From an uncultured Bacteroidales bacterium (GTDB taxonomy: Bacteria; Bacteroidota; Bacteroidia; Bacteroidales; UBA932): a stretch of DNA of 6,631 nucleotides. Below are positions 6,414-6,631 of this stretch, one piece after another; the first letter of the stretch is position 1, and every line of letters starts with the position of its first letter. The position numbers were made by a program, and so were the translations under genes. Under the pieces are notes generated by a model, which was not told the origin of the DNA, ran no database searches, and was given only the letters and a program-made list of their open reading frames with translations. The DNA lies in the NCBI GenBank assembly GCA_927798505.1, contig CAKMNE010000080.1, positions 1 through 6,631 on the forward strand, written 5' to 3'.

Positions 6414-6631
6414 TCTGCGCTTCTTGGATTCGTCGCTCCTTACCCAAACCTGACGCTCGAAGGCCTCGTCAAGGGAGATGATGGTCTCGGTTGACTGCAC
6501 GTAAGGGATGTTCTGGATTTTCTTCAGAACTATGTCCATAAGGTGGGCATTGTCCGTGCAGTAGAGCTTCACAAGCATAGTGAAGCGTCCTGTGATGAAG
6601 TGGCATTCCACTATTTCCGGAATCTTCTTCA
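6396..6631 (-). CDS. Lrp/AsnC-family transcriptional regulator, C-terminal part (truncated by window edge)
   Basis: The frame is open to the right edge, and 77 C-terminal residues are visible. They match the effector-binding/oligomerisation (RAM) domain of Lrp/AsnC regulators: IPEIVECHFITG (strand and turn), RFTMLVKLYCTDN (strand), a helix HLMDIVLKKIQNI, and VQSTETIISLDEAF (final strand). The tail ERQVWVRSDESKKRRSGGKQ is strongly basic. The N-terminal winged-helix DNA-binding half, expected in a protein of about 150-165 aa, lies outside the window, so the true start is not here; the GTG at 6611 falls mid-domain. Such proteins usually sense amino acids and often autoregulate, but ligand and targets cannot be read from this fragment. 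The TAG stop lies inside the 3' end of ispD. A stand-alone RAM-domain protein is possible but less likely. Confidence 0.85.
   Translation of the reverse strand, partial: KKIPEIVECHFITGRFTMLVKLYCTDNAHLMDIVLKKIQNIPYVQSTETIISLDEAFERQVWVRSDESKKRRSGGKQ

Noticed and set aside
6609..6611. GTG as the start of a 71-aa protein at the right edge
   Set aside because: The frame stays open upstream to the window edge, and the added residues (KKIPEI) continue the RAM-domain sequence, so the gene is truncated by the window rather than small.

Overview
The window is a cell-shape and peptidoglycan-elongation locus from a member of the Bacteroidota, most likely order Bacteroidales. I infer this from three things: close family resemblance of MreB, RodA and the Lrp-type protein to Bacteroidales homologues as I remember them; promoter-like TAnnTTTG boxes (the phylum's -7 element) in the AT-rich intergenic stretches; and few Shine-Dalgarno sequences, plus a tRNA without an encoded CCA. 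I cannot fix genus or species; a Rikenellaceae/Alistipes-like source is a guess.

Layout, left to right. A tRNA-Leu(UAA) gene lies on the minus strand at 25-109. Next, all on the minus strand and transcribed right to left, is a compact five-gene operon in the order mreB (5648-4626), mreC (4623-3787), mreD (3800-3294), mrdA/PBP2 (3292-1439), rodA (1442-144). The gaps are 2 nt, a 14-nt overlap, 1 nt and a 4-nt ATGA overlap. A 69-bp AT-rich divergent intergenic region (5649-5717) separates mreB from ispD (plus strand, 5718-6413). The ispD 3' end overlaps by 18 bp the 3' end of a convergent Lrp/AsnC-family regulator gene that runs off the right edge (6396-6631, minus).

How the genes work together. 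MreB filaments, with the membrane proteins MreC and MreD, position the elongasome. RodA (SEDS glycosyltransferase) polymerises lipid II and its partner PBP2 (class B transpeptidase) crosslinks the new strands. IspD acts in the MEP isoprenoid pathway, which ultimately supplies undecaprenyl phosphate, the lipid carrier of lipid II. Sharing one short divergent promoter region with mreB therefore could couple carrier supply to wall elongation; this is inference.

Overall this is a conserved housekeeping region. All complete genes look intact, with catalytic residues in place. I saw no mobile element, CRISPR array, riboswitch or clearly novel system. The points most worth checking are the overlapping divergent promoter region with a palindrome at its centre, the two extra predicted membrane helices in RodA, a Cys/His cluster near the PBP2 active site, and the tail-to-tail overlap of ispD with the regulator. 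There is no gene-free stretch longer than 300 bases.
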